Below, one piece after another: positions 5,716 through 5,818 of a stretch of 5,818 bases of DNA. A program made the translations under genes and the position numbers. The DNA is from Deferribacteres bacterium JdFR-76 (lineage in GTDB: Bacteria; Zhuqueibacterota; JdFR-76). The stretch lies in assembly GCA_002011685.1 (NCBI GenBank), contig MTOL01000452.1, positions 6,855-12,672 on the forward strand, in the 5' to 3' direction. Positions within the stretch are counted from its first letter, which is position 1. Each line of letters opens with the position of its first letter. The notes under the pieces were generated by a model. The model saw only the letters and a program-made list of their open reading frames with translations, did not search any database and was not told the DNA's origin.

Positions 5716-5818
5716 CCTGGCGATTTTCGATTTACATTCTCCTATTGGCGGGATTACCCGCGGCCCTTTTCGCGCAGCAGCGTTCCGAGCTGGATTCTCT
5801 CCGGATGGAGTACTCTGC
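5712..5818 (+). CDS. N-terminus of an exported protein, truncated by the window end
   Basis: Only 35 codons are visible, open to the last base. The GTG at 5712 overlaps the previous gene's TGA stop (GTGA, 5712-5715). No ATG, GTG or TTG was seen in this frame for about 130 bases upstream, so this start is the natural one. The predicted protein begins MTWRFSIYILLLAGLPAALF and then AQQ. That is a textbook signal peptide cleaved after Ala21, with Gln22 at +1. The mature part starts with a charged stretch, RSELDSLRMEYS, which may begin a helix. No family can be assigned from so little. There is no clear Shine-Dalgarno, so translation probably depends on coupling to the barrel gene. That makes a shared envelope function likely. 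Confidence 0.75.
   Translation, partial: MTWRFSIYILLLAGLPAALFAQQRSELDSLRMEYS

Overview
The window shows a bacterial chromosome segment, most likely from the Bacteroidota or a related FCB-group phylum such as Ignavibacteria, Calditrichota or KSB1. Three things point there. A subtilisin-like protease ends in a type-A (Por/T9SS or FlgD-Ig-like) C-terminal sorting domain. All three predicted signal peptides place glutamine at the +1 position, as in the Bacteroidetes 'Q-rule'. One gap also contains a Bacteroides-style TAnnTTTG-like promoter candidate. Base composition looks moderately GC-rich by eye. The exact phylum is an inference.

All seven genes lie on the + strand. Positions 1-3132 hold a tightly packed three-gene run. 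It starts with the C-terminal part of a nickel-pincer-dependent LarA-family lactate racemase/epimerase, cut by the window edge. An exported S8 serine protease follows, overlapping it by ATGA, and then a cytoplasmic patatin-like phospholipase whose Shine-Dalgarno shares bases with the protease stop codon. After a 93-base gap comes a stand-alone PTS EIIA (PtsN-like) phosphocarrier at 3226-3696. A 249-base AT-rich gap with weak terminator-like and promoter-like elements leads to a deoxynucleoside kinase at 3946-4596.

Another 93-base gap contains the best promoter in the window (TTGATA, 17 bases, TATATT). It drives an exported, probable outer-membrane beta-barrel protein at 4690-5715 with an unusual basic, coiled-coil-like, poly-lysine tail. 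This gene overlaps by GTGA with a final, truncated gene for another exported protein (5712 to the window end).

The genes do not form one recognisable pathway. The first three are probably co-transcribed, and the last two almost certainly are, so they are the best candidates for a shared function at the outer membrane. Most of the window is ordinary. The parts worth a second look are the barrel-plus-tail protein and its coupled partner, the Q+1 signal peptides, and the divergent sorting domain on the protease. I found no RNA genes, mobile elements, CRISPR arrays or attachment sites.
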